From JALYXV01 sp963733505 (lineage in GTDB: Bacteria > Actinomycetota > Acidimicrobiia > Acidimicrobiales > Palsa-688): a DNA stretch of 64,000 nucleotides. Shown here one piece after another: positions 1 through 8,564 of this stretch; positions within the stretch are counted from its first letter, which is position 1, and each line of letters begins with the position of its first letter. Under the pieces are notes generated by a model, which was not told where the DNA came from, made no database searches, and saw only the letters and a program-made list of their open reading frames with translations. Location: assembly GCA_963733505.1 (NCBI GenBank), contig CAVTDW010000012.1, positions 62,001 to 126,000 on the forward strand, given 5' to 3'. The translations under genes were made by a program, and so were the position numbers.

Positions 1-994
1 TCCGACGCCGGCTGGGCCGAGGGCATCACACTGGAAGTCTTCGAAGGGCCCGACGAGTATCTCTACGGAGAAGAAAGCGCGCTGCTCGAGACGATCGACG
101 GCCGCTGGCCCTTCCCTCGGGTGGTCCCCACCTTCCGTCGCGGCCTTCGCGGTACCGCCATGGTGGACTCGCCCGAAGACTCGCCCGCCCTGGTCAACAA
201 CACCGAGACCCTGGCCAACGTGGCCCGCATCGTGGCCCGAGGCCCCGACTGGTTCCGCACCGTCGGGACCGCCCAGTCGCCCGGGACCATGGTGTGCACC
301 ATCACCGGCCGGACGAGGCGCCACGGCGTCGGCGAGGTCCGCATGGGCACGCCGTTGCGGGAGGTCATCTCGGCCATCGGCGGCGGGCCCCGCAAGGGCC
401 GTGAGATCAAGGCGGTCTTGTCGGGAGTGGCCAACCGGGTCATCGCGGGCTCGATGCTGGACACCCCGGTGAGCTACGAAGCGATGGCGGCCATCGGCAG
501 CGGGCTCGGGTCGGGGGCGTTCATCGTGCTCGACGACACCGTCGACATGGCCGCAGTGGCGGCGGGCGTGGCCCGCTTCCTGGCGGTGGAATCGTGCGGC
601 CAGTGTTCGCCGTGCAAGCTGGACGGCATCACGTTGTCCGAGCGACTGGCCTCGGTGAGCCGTTCGGACGCCCACGACTACGACATCACCGAGATCCAGA
701 AGCGCATCGGCACCGTTGCCGACCGATCACGTTGCTTTCTGGCGACCCAGCAACAAGTGGTCCTGGAGAGCATCCTCGAACAGTTCCCCGAGGAGTTCGA
801 CTCCCACGTCGCCGGAACCGTGGAGGCGACCGAGCCGGAACTCATCTCCGAACTGCTCGACATCCGCGATGGCAAGGCCATCTTGGACGTTCGCCACCTC
901 GAACAAGCAGCCGGACTGGAGCTACCACACCCTCGACTCGGGGAGTGTGCCGGTCGAGCTGTACACCGGCCGCACCCCTCCCTGGCGGCGATAG
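1..994 (+). CDS. NuoF-like NADH dehydrogenase flavin/Fe-S subunit (5' partial, frameshifted)
   Basis: The reading frame is open from base 1, so the N-terminal NAD/FMN-binding part lies outside the window. Visible first is the NuoF signature GEESALLETIDGRWPFPR, then an SLBB-like segment, then ESCGQCSPCK, which with a later Cys (RSRCFL) ligates a [4Fe-4S] cluster. The family takes electrons from NADH to FMN and the Fe-S chain in complex I or in soluble NAD-linked dehydrogenases and hydrogenases. After about base 900 (..ILDVRHL) the frame runs on antisense to atpC with no family resemblance, whereas the +1 frame continues KQPDWSYHTLDSGSVPVEL and stops at 994. One extra base near 901 is the simplest explanation. 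The gene converges on the atp operon. Complex I subunit and formate dehydrogenase beta-type roles cannot be separated here. Confidence 0.8.
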
Positions 995-1084
995 CGGCTC
1001 CGGTAGTACCGGCCTCGGGCGACCGCGCCACCGCCCGAACGGCACCGCGGGCTCGCTTCGGGAGGCGGCCGCCCTTTTCCCCGG

Positions 1085-1475
1085 CTATTTGGTTTGGGCG
1101 ACGTCGAGGCGCAGCTTGGCCCGGCGGATGGCCCGCTCCGCAGTCGGCTCCCTCGCTGTCGGCACCGTCTCGCTCGGCCGCCTCCAGGGCCCGCTGGGCT
1201 CGGGCCGTGTCGATCTGATCCGGGAGCTCGGCGACGTCGGAGAGGACGCTGACCTTGTTGTCGCGCACCTCCACGAAGCCGCCGTGCACCGCCGCCTTCA
1301 CCTCGGCGCCATCGGTCAGGATGACCCGCACCGGGGCGATCTCGAGGGTGCCCACGAAGGGGGCGTGGCCGGTCAGGAAGGCGATCTCACCCTCGGGGGT
1401 ACGGCAGACGACCATGTCCGCCTCGCCGGTATAGAGGATGCGCTCGGGGCTGACCAGCGCGACTTCGAGCGACAT
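1085..1475 (-). CDS. atpC: ATP synthase epsilon subunit (probable 1-base frameshift near the 3' end)
   Basis: F1 epsilon is the central-stalk subunit that couples rotation and inhibits ATP hydrolysis. The N-terminal beta-sandwich is clear (MSLEVALVSPERILYTGEAD, then GEIAFLTGHAPFVGTL and GGFVEVRDNKVSVLSD). After ERDGADSEGAD the annotated frame becomes nonsense and stays open to about 678, antisense to the NuoF-like gene. Skipping one base at about 1141-1146 restores the expected C-terminal helix ERAIRRAKLRLDVAQTK followed by a stop at 1085. That gives about 129 residues, the usual length. It is the last gene of the atp operon, 9 bases after atpD. An inactivating mutation here would be severe, so a sequence error is the more likely explanation. 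Confidence 0.9.
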
Positions 1476-1484
1476 CGGGGCCGC

Positions 1485-2921
1485 CTAGAGCTTCTCGGCC
1501 TTGGCCAGCACGTCGGACATGCCGCCGACGGCGACGAACGCCTGCTCGGGGATCTCGTCGAAGTCGCCGTTGGCCAGCTTCTCGAACGCCTCGACGGTAT
1601 CGGCGATGGGGACGGTGGTGCCCGGGAGGCCGGTGAAGGTCTCGGCCACGTACATGGGCTGGCCCAGGAACTTCTCGATCTTGCGGGCCCGGCCGACGAG
1701 CACCTTGTCCTCTTCCGAGAGTTCGTCGATCCCCAAGATGGCGATGATGTCCTGCAGTTCCCGGTAGCGCTGGAGGATCTGTACGACCCGCCGGGCGCAG
1801 TCGTAGTGGCGATCGCCGACCACGTCAGGCTGGAGCAGGGTGCTGGTCGATGCGAGGGGGTCGACGGCGGGGAAGATGCCCTTGGCGAAGACGTCGCGGG
1901 AGAGGTTGGTCGTGGCGTCGAGGTGGGTGAAGGTCGTGAACGGCGCCGGGTCGGTGTAGTCGTCGGCCGGCACGTACACCGCCTGGACCGAGGTGATGGA
2001 CCGGCCCTTGGTCGAGGTGATCCGCTCCTGCAACTCGCCCATCTCGTCGGCCAGGGTGGGCTGGTAGCCCACGGCGCTCGGCATGCGGCCGAGCAGGGTC
2101 GACACTTCCGAGCCCGCCTGCACGAAGCGGAAGATGTTGTCGACGAACAGCAGCACGTCCTGGCTCATCACGTCGCGGAAATATTCGGCCATGGTGAGCG
2201 CCGACAGCCCCACCCGGAGGCGCACCCCAGGGGGCTCGTCCATCTGGCCGTACACCAGGGCGGTGTTCTTGATGACGCCCGACTCCTGCATTTCCAGCCA
2301 GAGGTCGTTGCCCTCCCTGGTGCGCTCGCCCACGCCGGCGAACACCGAGACACCGCCATGTTCCTTGGCCACCCGGGTGATCATCTCCAAGATGAGCACG
2401 GTCTTGCCCACGCCGGCGCCGCCGAAGAGGCCGATCTTGCCGCCCTGCACATAGGGCTCGAGCAGGTCGACCACCTTGAGGCCGGTTTCGAAGATCTTGC
2501 GCTGGGGCTCGACCTCGTCGAACGGCGGGGCCGGGCGATGGATCTGCCACCGCTCCTCGGTACCGGGAATCGCCTCGCCCCGGGTGTCGAGCGGCTCACC
2601 GAGAACGTTGAACACGTGTCCGAGGGTCGCGGGGCCGACGGGCACGCTGATGCCCTCGCCCAGGTTGCGCACCGCCTGTCCCCGCTTCAGGCCGTCGGTC
2701 GGCTTCATGGCGATGGCCCGGACCCGGGACTCGCCGATGTGCTGGGCCACCTCGGCGGTGATGGTCGTGACGGTGCCGGCCACCTCGCTCTCGAACTCGA
2801 TGGCCCAGTTGATCTCGGGAAGCGACGAGGGCGGGAACTCGACGTCGACGACCGGACCGATGATGGCCACGATGCGGCCCTCTTTCAGTGCCGCCTTGGG
2901 TGTCTCCGTTGTGGTGCTCAT
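1485..2921 (-). CDS. atpD: ATP synthase beta subunit
   Basis: Catalytic F1 subunit, 478 residues, normal length. It shows the Walker A loop GGAGVGKT (about residue 168), the Walker B strand DVLLFVDNIFRF, the arginine/tyrosine nucleotide pocket context and an exact DELSEED motif near residue 400, which contacts the gamma subunit. The catalytic glutamate follows in GERTREGNDL. It lies between atpG and atpC in a conventional order. Confidence 0.98.
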   Translation of the reverse strand: MSTTTETPKAALKEGRIVAIIGPVVDVEFPPSSLPEINWAIEFESEVAGTVTTITAEVAQHIGESRVRAIAMKPTDGLKRGQAVRNLGEGISVPVGPATLGHVFNVLGEPLDTRGEAIPGTEERWQIHRPAPPFDEVEPQRKIFETGLKVVDLLEPYVQGGKIGLFGGAGVGKTVLILEMITRVAKEHGGVSVFAGVGERTREGNDLWLEMQESGVIKNTALVYGQMDEPPGVRLRVGLSALTMAEYFRDVMSQDVLLFVDNIFRFVQAGSEVSTLLGRMPSAVGYQPTLADEMGELQERITSTKGRSITSVQAVYVPADDYTDPAPFTTFTHLDATTNLSRDVFAKGIFPAVDPLASTSTLLQPDVVGDRHYDCARRVVQILQRYRELQDIIAILGIDELSEEDKVLVGRARKIEKFLGQPMYVAETFTGLPGTTVPIADTVEAFEKLANGDFDEIPEQAFVAVGGMSDVLAKAEKL

Positions 2922-2953
2922 GTTCGTCCCTTCACTCCAGTCACTCCTGCGTC

Positions 2954-3871
2954 CTAGTTGTCGTGCGCCGCGGCATTGGCCTGCGCCATGCCCTCGGCGC
3001 CGCCGACGATCTCCATGATCTCGGTCGTGATCATTTCCTGGCGGGCCCGGTTGGCGATGCGGTCGAGATTCTTGATGAGGTCGTTGGCATTGTCGGTGGC
3101 GGCCTTCATGGCCCGTTGACGGGCGACCTGCTCGGAGGCGGCGGCCTCCAAGAGGGCCCCGAAGATCCGGGCCTCGACGTAGCGGGGCAGCAGCTCGGCC
3201 AGGATCTCGTCGGGTGACGGCTCGAACTCGTAGGCGTCGGCCGAACCGGCCTCCTCGTCGCGCACCGTCTCGGTGATGGCCTTCGGGTCGAGCGGGAGGA
3301 GCTGGCGCTCGGTCGGCCGTTGCGACCCGAGCGAGAGGAACCGGGTATAGATCAGCTGCGCCTGGTCGATTTCGCCCGACTCGTACTGCTCCATCAGTTT
3401 GGCCGCGATGGCCCGGGCGTCCTCGTAGGTCGGCGTCTCACTGAAGCCCGCGAAGGAGCCGTCGATGCGGTAGTTGCGATACCGGAAGAAGTTGTTGCCC
3501 TTGCGACCCACCGCGATCAGCCGGTAGTCCCGGCCGGCCGCCTTTTCCCGGGCGACCGCCCGCTCGGTCGACCGGTGCATGTTGGCGTTGTAGCCGCCGC
3601 ACAGGCCCCGGTCGGCAGTGACGACCACGAACCCCACACTCGCCACCTGTTCCCGGGTCTCGAGGAGGGGATGGGTCAGCCCGGCGCCGGCCTTCGACAG
3701 GTTGGCGATGACCGCGGTCAGCTGCTCGATGTACGGCCGGGCGGCCAGCACCCGCTGCTGGGCGCGCACGATGCGGCTGGCCGCGATCAACTCCATTGCT
3801 CGGGTGATCTTCTTGGTCGACTGGATGCTCTTGATCCGACGTCGAAGCGCCCGCTCTACCCCACCGGCCAT
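2954..3871 (-). CDS. atpG: ATP synthase gamma subunit
   Basis: Central rotor shaft of F1. The N-terminal helix (RRRIKSIQSTKKITRAMELI) and the C-terminal helix (ATDNANDLIKNLDRIANRAR followed by QEMITTEIMEIVGGAEG) are both intact and form the antiparallel coiled coil inside the alpha3beta3 ring. Length is 305 residues, typical for actinobacteria. An acidic insert near residue 205 (RDEEAGSADAYEFEPSPDE) occupies the region where actinobacterial gamma subunits vary. It starts 3 bases after the atpA stop. Confidence 0.97.
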   Translation of the reverse strand: MAGGVERALRRRIKSIQSTKKITRAMELIAASRIVRAQQRVLAARPYIEQLTAVIANLSKAGAGLTHPLLETREQVASVGFVVVTADRGLCGGYNANMHRSTERAVAREKAAGRDYRLIAVGRKGNNFFRYRNYRIDGSFAGFSETPTYEDARAIAAKLMEQYESGEIDQAQLIYTRFLSLGSQRPTERQLLPLDPKAITETVRDEEAGSADAYEFEPSPDEILAELLPRYVEARIFGALLEAAASEQVARQRAMKAATDNANDLIKNLDRIANRARQEMITTEIMEIVGGAEGMAQANAAAHDN

Positions 3872-3874
3872 GCG

Positions 3875-5473
3875 TCAGCCTTCAGGCTGGTCAGGCTGGT
3901 CAGGCTTGTCCGTCGCCTTGGCGGGCTGGTCCTTGGCGGCGGGCTGGTCCTTGGCGGCCTTCTTGTCCGACACGAAACGCTCCTTGAACGAGGAGATCGC
4001 CTTGCTCAGCTCGTCTTCGGGCAGGGCCGAACCGTTGTGGATGTCGGCCAGGAGGGAGCTGTAGCGACTGCGGGCGTCTTCGAGCAACCCAGTCTCGAAG
4101 CGACGGACGTCGCTGACCTCGAGGTCGTCGAGGTAGCCGCGGACCCCGGCAAAGAGCGAGACCACCTGCTCCTCGACCCGCAGCGGCTTGCCGTTGGCCT
4201 GCTTGAGCAGCTCGACCAGGCGCCGTCCCCGGTCGATCAGGGCTTGGGAGGACTTGTCGAGTTCGGACCCGAAGCTGGCGAAGGCCTCCAGTTCCCGGAA
4301 GTTGGCCAGGTCGAGCTTCAGGCCGCCCGCGACCGACTTCATGGCCTTGATCTGGGCGGCCCCGCCGACCCGGGACACCGAGGTGCCCACGTTCATGGCG
4401 GGCCGGACACCGGAGTTGAACAGGTCGAGGTCGAGGAAGATCTGGCCGTCGGTGATGGAGATGACGTTGGTCGGGATGTACGCCGAGATGTCGCCCGCTT
4501 TGGTCTCGACGATCGGCAGGGCAGTGAGGCTGCCACCCCCGAGGGGCTCCGACAGCTTGGCCGAGCGCTCCAGGAGCCGGCTGTGGAGGTAGAACACGTC
4601 GCCCGGGTAGGCCTCCCGGCCCGGGGGGCGGCGCAGCAGGAGCGACATCTGGCGGTACGCCTCGGCCTGCTTGGACAGATCGTCGTAGACGATCAGGGCG
4701 CTGTCACCCTGCTCCATCCAGTGCTGGCCCATCGCGCATCCGGAGTACGGCGCCAGGTACTTGAACGGGCTGGGCTCGGAGGCCGGGGCGGCCACGATGA
4801 TGGTGTATTCGAGGGCACCGTTGTCCTCGAGGACGCGCACAACCTCTGCGATCGTGGAGGCCTTCTGGCCCACGCCGACGTAGATGCACTTCACGCCGAG
4901 GCCCCGCTGGTTGATGATCGTGTCGACCGCAACGGAGGTCTTGCCCGTCTTGCGGTCGCCGATGATCAGTTCCCGCTGGCCCCGACCGATCGGGGTCATG
5001 GCGTCGATGACCTTGATGCCGGTCTGCATGGGTTCTTTGACCGGCTGTCGGTCGACGATGCCCGGCGCTTGGATCTCGATGCGGCGGATGGTGTCCTGCG
5101 GAATCGGGCCCTTGCCGTCAAGGGGCTTGCCCAACGGGTCGACCACCCGGCCGAGGAGTCCGTCGCCCACCGGGATCGACAGGATGCGACCGGTCGCGCT
5201 GACGGTCTGGCCTTCTTCGATGTGGCTGGCCTCGCCGAGGATGACCGCGCCAATCGTGTCCTCGTCCAGGTTGAGGGCCAATCCGAGCACGCCGCCGTGG
5301 AACTCCAACAGCTCGTTGACCGACGCCTGGGGCAGGCCGGACACCCGGGCGATGCCGTCGCCGACCTCGACGATGCGCCCCACCTGCTGGGCCTCGACCT
5401 CGGGGGTGAAGCCTTCCATCGCCTTTCGCAGGGCGGCGGCGATCTCGTCGGGGTTGATGGTGAGGTCGGTCAT
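3875..5473 (-). CDS. atpA: ATP synthase alpha subunit with a Lys/Asp/Pro-rich C-terminal tail
   Basis: Non-catalytic nucleotide-binding F1 subunit, 532 residues. The Walker A loop is GDRKTGKTS (about residue 170), and conserved segments such as PGREAYPGDVFYLHSRLLER are present. The last 30 residues are a low-complexity tail (KKAAKDQPAAKDQPAKATDK, then PDQPDQPEG) encoded by tandem DNA repeats: an 18-base unit twice and a 9-base unit twice. C-terminal extensions of alpha that influence ATP hydrolysis are known in mycobacteria; this tail is in the same position, but its sequence is simple-repeat derived and a function is only inferred. Confidence 0.97.
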   Translation of the reverse strand: MTDLTINPDEIAAALRKAMEGFTPEVEAQQVGRIVEVGDGIARVSGLPQASVNELLEFHGGVLGLALNLDEDTIGAVILGEASHIEEGQTVSATGRILSIPVGDGLLGRVVDPLGKPLDGKGPIPQDTIRRIEIQAPGIVDRQPVKEPMQTGIKVIDAMTPIGRGQRELIIGDRKTGKTSVAVDTIINQRGLGVKCIYVGVGQKASTIAEVVRVLEDNGALEYTIIVAAPASEPSPFKYLAPYSGCAMGQHWMEQGDSALIVYDDLSKQAEAYRQMSLLLRRPPGREAYPGDVFYLHSRLLERSAKLSEPLGGGSLTALPIVETKAGDISAYIPTNVISITDGQIFLDLDLFNSGVRPAMNVGTSVSRVGGAAQIKAMKSVAGGLKLDLANFRELEAFASFGSELDKSSQALIDRGRRLVELLKQANGKPLRVEEQVVSLFAGVRGYLDDLEVSDVRRFETGLLEDARSRYSSLLADIHNGSALPEDELSKAISSFKERFVSDKKAAKDQPAAKDQPAKATDKPDQPDQPEG

Positions 5474-5510
5474 GCTGCGGTCTCCTGGGTTCAGTTCCTG
5501 GCCGGTCTAG

Positions 5511-6035
5511 CTACAGCGATTCGCGAAGTTGTTCGAGGCGGTGGCGGATACTGGCGTCGATAACCGTGTCGCCAATGATCGCCACGACGCCGCCGAGCAC
5601 GGAGGGGTCGACGACTTCCTTGATCGAGATCCGCTTGCCGGTCGACCGGCCAAGGGCATCGGCCAAGCGCTTCCGGTGGGCATCGTCGAGGGGGAAGGCG
5701 GTGCGGATCTCAGCAACCGCTTCCTTGCGTTCTTCGGCTGCCTTGGCCACCAACCGGTCGATGATCTCGGGCAGCGTGCGGCCCCGACCGACCCCGACCA
5801 CAAACGAGATCAGGGCGATCGTCACCGGCAACGCCCGGCCGCCCAGCAACTCCTCGACGATCTTCTGGCGCCGTTCGACCGGGATGGTCGCATCCGTCAG
5901 GTTCATCCGCAGGTCTTCGTTGCTCTCGAGGGTGCGGGCGAATCGGAACAGCTCGTCCTCGATGCGCTCGAGGTTGCCCTCCGCCTTGGCGATCTGGAAC
6001 AGGGCGGCGGCGTAGGCGTCGTTCAGATCGGCCAC
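5511..6035 (-). CDS. atpH: ATP synthase delta subunit
   Basis: Peripheral-stalk connector between F1 alpha and the b subunits, 174 residues. It has the OSCP-type N-terminal helical bundle (YAAALFQIAKAEGNLERIED) and the C-terminal signature DPSVLGGVVAIIGDTVIDAS. It is separate from atpF, unlike mycobacteria, where b and delta are fused. The start lies one base beyond the atpF stop, so translation is probably coupled. Confidence 0.95.
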   Translation of the reverse strand: MADLNDAYAAALFQIAKAEGNLERIEDELFRFARTLESNEDLRMNLTDATIPVERRQKIVEELLGGRALPVTIALISFVVGVGRGRTLPEIIDRLVAKAAEERKEAVAEIRTAFPLDDAHRKRLADALGRSTGKRISIKEVVDPSVLGGVVAIIGDTVIDASIRHRLEQLRESL

Positions 6036-6036
6036 G

Positions 6037-6645
6037 TCAGCCCCCTCCGGCCGGCCGGGCTTCCAACTCCGCGATCAACTGGTCGACGAGGGCCAGGTTG
6101 CGCTCCCGGTCCAGGCTGGCCCCGACGACCTTCTCGGCCAGATCGATGGCCAGGTCTCGGACCTGGAGGCGCAGCTGGCCCATCACCCGGTCCTGGGCCG
6201 CCTTCAGGTCCTCGATGCTGCGTCGGCGCAATTCGGCTACCTCTTCGTCGGCCCGGCGCACCATGTCCTGGCGCAGCTGGTCAGCGGCCTGCCGTGCCTC
6301 TTCGATGATCCGGTTGGACTCGTTGCGGGCGTCGGCCAGCTGACGCTGGTACTCCTCCAGGATGCCGTTGGCCTCCTGACGCACCTGCTCGGCCTCGTCC
6401 AAGTTGCTGCGGATCTTGTCGGTACGGGCCTTCATCGCCTTCTCAACCAACGGGAAGGCGTACTTCCACATGAGAAACGCCAGCACCGCGAACGACACCG
6501 ACCCCCAGAGGAGTTCGGTGGTGGACGGAAGGATCGGGTTGGGCGCCTGCTGGGCTGGGGCAGCCGTCGTCGTCGTGGTCGCCTGGGCGTACAACGCGGC
6601 CGCGGCGCGGTTTCCCGCCGTCAGTAGGGCACTGGTGAAGGACAT
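6037..6645 (-). CDS. atpF: ATP synthase b subunit
   Basis: Peripheral-stalk subunit, 202 residues. A Thr/Ala/Pro-rich N-terminal stretch precedes one membrane helix (LLWGSVSFAVLAFLMWKYAF, about residues 46-65), followed by a long charged amphipathic helix typical of the b dimer (VEKAMKARTDKIRSNLDEAE onward). The C-terminal part (LAIDLAEKVVGASLDRERN) contacts delta. Only one b-type gene is present; no b' paralogue is seen. Confidence 0.95.
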   Translation of the reverse strand: MSFTSALLTAGNRAAAALYAQATTTTTAAPAQQAPNPILPSTTELLWGSVSFAVLAFLMWKYAFPLVEKAMKARTDKIRSNLDEAEQVRQEANGILEEYQRQLADARNESNRIIEEARQAADQLRQDMVRRADEEVAELRRRSIEDLKAAQDRVMGQLRLQVRDLAIDLAEKVVGASLDRERNLALVDQLIAELEARPAGGG

Positions 6646-6654
6646 CCGGGCGCC

Positions 6655-6936
6655 CTAGGTGTACTTCAGCAGAATGAAGACGACGAAGCCGATCAGCGCC
6701 AAGGCCTCGGTGAAGGCGATCCCGAGAAACATGGTCGTGCGGGCCACGCCGGCCGACTCCGGTTGGCGGGCCATGGCCGTGATGGCGTTGCCGACCACGA
6801 TGCCGATGCCGATGCCGGGGCCAATGGCGGCAGCCCCGTAGCCGATACCTGCGCCGACAGCACCGAGTCCCTTGAGGATCTCGGTGGGCGCAACCGCGGT
6901 TGATGATGAGGCTGCCTGGGCCAGCAGGTCGATCAC
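6655..6936 (-). CDS. atpE: ATP synthase c subunit (rotor ring)
   Basis: Proteolipid of 93 residues with two membrane helices. The first contains the tight-packing glycine motif (GPGIGIGIVVGN); the second contains the ion-carrying glutamate E77 in FTEALALIGFVVF. The polar loop is ARQPE. The residues around E77 lack the Gln plus Ser/Thr/Tyr ligands of sodium rings, so protons are the likely coupling ion. The gene lies between atpB and atpF. Confidence 0.97.
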   Translation of the reverse strand: MIDLLAQAASSSTAVAPTEILKGLGAVGAGIGYGAAAIGPGIGIGIVVGNAITAMARQPESAGVARTTMFLGIAFTEALALIGFVVFILLKYT

Positions 6937-6946
6937 AGCTGTCCTC

Positions 6947-7711
6947 CTAGTGTTCGATGTGAATAGAGCTGCCGAGATACACGGCAGTCAGGATGGTGAA
7001 AATAAAGGCCTGCAGGATGGCGACGAACGCCTCGAAGCCCGTGATGGCGATATCCATCGCCAGTGGCAGGATGGCCACCGGCTTCATGAAGACGATGCTC
7101 GATCCGAGCAGCGCCCCCGTCAGGACCGCAAAGGTGACCAGCAGCAGGTGGCCGGCCAGCATGTTGGCGAAGAGCCGAACGGCCAGCGAGAAGGGCCGGA
7201 CGATGAAGGTCGACAGCAACTCGATGGGGATGATCAGGAACAGCAGGGCGAAGGGCACGCCGGGCGGTTTGACGCTCTTGGAGATGTAGGAGATCCCGTG
7301 TTTCTTCAGGCCGACCACGATGTACATGACCCACGTGATGATTGCCAGGAGTAACGGGATCGCCATCCGGGCGCTGGCCGGGAACTGCATGAACGGAATG
7401 ATCTCGAAGATGTTGCAGAAGAAGATGAAGAAGAACAACGACGTCAGGTACCAGAGGTACTTCATTCCCTCTTGACCCATGGTCTGGAGGATCACGCCGT
7501 CGGTGATGAACTCCACCACCGACTCGACCAGGTTGCCCACCCCGGTGGGCACGAGCTCCTTATTGCGTCCCGCCAGGAAAAACAGCAGCAGGGTGAAGAA
7601 GGTGGCGGCGACGCAGATCAGGGCGACCTTGTTGAACCCGCCCGGACCAAACGACGGCCACTTGACCAGTTCGCCGATGGGGGGGAACTTGAGCGCGGCT
7701 TCAAGCATCAC
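6947..7711 (-). CDS. atpB: ATP synthase a subunit
   Basis: Integral membrane stator subunit of 254 residues, forming the two proton half-channels against the c ring. The essential arginine lies in RPFSLAVRLFANMLAGHLL, and several membrane helices are evident. The GTG start at 7711 overlaps the atpI stop (GTGA); an ATG lies one codon further in. It starts the Fo block of the operon. Confidence 0.96.
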   Translation of the reverse strand: MMLEAALKFPPIGELVKWPSFGPGGFNKVALICVAATFFTLLLFFLAGRNKELVPTGVGNLVESVVEFITDGVILQTMGQEGMKYLWYLTSLFFFIFFCNIFEIIPFMQFPASARMAIPLLLAIITWVMYIVVGLKKHGISYISKSVKPPGVPFALLFLIIPIELLSTFIVRPFSLAVRLFANMLAGHLLLVTFAVLTGALLGSSIVFMKPVAILPLAMDIAITGFEAFVAILQAFIFTILTAVYLGSSIHIEH

Positions 7712-8178
7712 GAGGGATCAGCCATCTTTCTGCCCGGGTGCACGCCGCGGGGCTTGAGGCCGGGGTAGGCGAGGGTCGCAGACACGTAGCGGGTCTCCCA
7801 GAACAGCAGGCCCAGGTGGGTGATCATGAGCGTGAATGCCAGGGGAACCACCACGACCCAGGACTGGTGGATGACCGCGAGGACCGCAATGGTCACCAGC
7901 GCCAGGCGCAAGATGTAGCCACCGAGGACCGCGGACATCATCAAGGCCAGCGAGATACGGACGGTGGCGGTCAGGATGGCGGCGGAAAGCAAGAAGTTGG
8001 CCAGCACGATGACGATGGCGTAGCCGGAGGACAGGGCGCCGTCGATCCCCCAGATGAGCCCCGCGATCAGCATGAGGACCGGGGCGATGGGTATGGCTCG
8101 GCGGACCATGTCCCGAGCGACTTGCTGTTCGACTGCCGGCCCATCGAGGCGGGTAGTGAGCAGATTTGGCTGGGTCAT
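7708..8178 (-). CDS. atpI: AtpI-like ATP synthase assembly protein
   Basis: Small membrane protein of 156 residues with about four hydrophobic helices (IAPVLMLIAGLIWGIDGAL, YAIVIVLANFLLSAAIL, LRLALVTIAVLAVI, VVVVPLAFTLMITHLGLLFW). Its position directly ahead of atpB and its topology match AtpI, an accessory protein for c-ring assembly. It is joined to its neighbours by an ATGA overlap upstream and a GTGA overlap downstream. Sequence identity to a specific AtpI cannot be scored here. Confidence 0.8.
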   Translation of the reverse strand: MTQPNLLTTRLDGPAVEQQVARDMVRRAIPIAPVLMLIAGLIWGIDGALSSGYAIVIVLANFLLSAAILTATVRISLALMMSAVLGGYILRLALVTIAVLAVIHQSWVVVVPLAFTLMITHLGLLFWETRYVSATLAYPGLKPRGVHPGRKMADPS

Positions 8179-8462
8179 CTCGGGTTGGCAGCCCGGTCAG
8201 CGGCATGGGCCCGGGCCCGGCCCCAAGGGGATTCGGCGTCGTGGGCCTTCATCTTGGCGTCGTAGGCGTAATACATCTTGACGAAGGTCGCGACCACTGC
8301 GAGTACCAGGAAGACCAGCGTGAAGAGCGGCACGGTGCCGATCACGCGGTCGACCACGTAACCGAGCCCCCCGGCCACAACGGGCGTGAGGGCCAGCTCC
8401 ATGGCGCGCGTCCAAGCGTCGTCTTCGGCTCGGTAAAGGTCGCGCGTGTCGTTGGGAGTCAT
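8175..8462 (-). CDS. AtpZ/AtpI-type small membrane protein
   Basis: About 95 residues with two hydrophobic segments (VVAGGLGYVVDRVIGT and PLFTLVFLVLAVVATFVKMYY) and a charged tail, the pattern of the F0F1 'gene 1' (AtpZ) proteins that sit next to atpI and take part in Mg2+ handling or ring assembly. The start is uncertain: the frame is open to 8540, with possible ATG codons at 8495 and 8462, none with a good Shine-Dalgarno sequence. A TACATT hexamer at about 8512-8517 (minus strand) could be a -10 box for the atp operon. Confidence 0.65.
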   Translation of the reverse strand: MTPNDTRDLYRAEDDAWTRAMELALTPVVAGGLGYVVDRVIGTVPLFTLVFLVLAVVATFVKMYYAYDAKMKAHDAESPWGRARAHAADRAANPR

Positions 8463-8564
8463 GAAGTGTCCGATGGGCTCAGCTGGAGTGAACATCAGCC
8501 GGCACTGGGGAATGTATGAAACGGGGGTCCGCTCGCGCAAGTCCGCGCCCGATCGTCGAGGCGG

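Noticed and set aside
594..2957. A 787-codon plus-strand open frame antisense to atpC/atpD, and similar long ones at 3320-5563, 12759-14702 and 38549-41005
   Set aside because: They mirror conserved minus-strand genes; composition is His/Arg/Gly/Val-rich, as expected from high-GC antisense frames without stops, with no domain signal.
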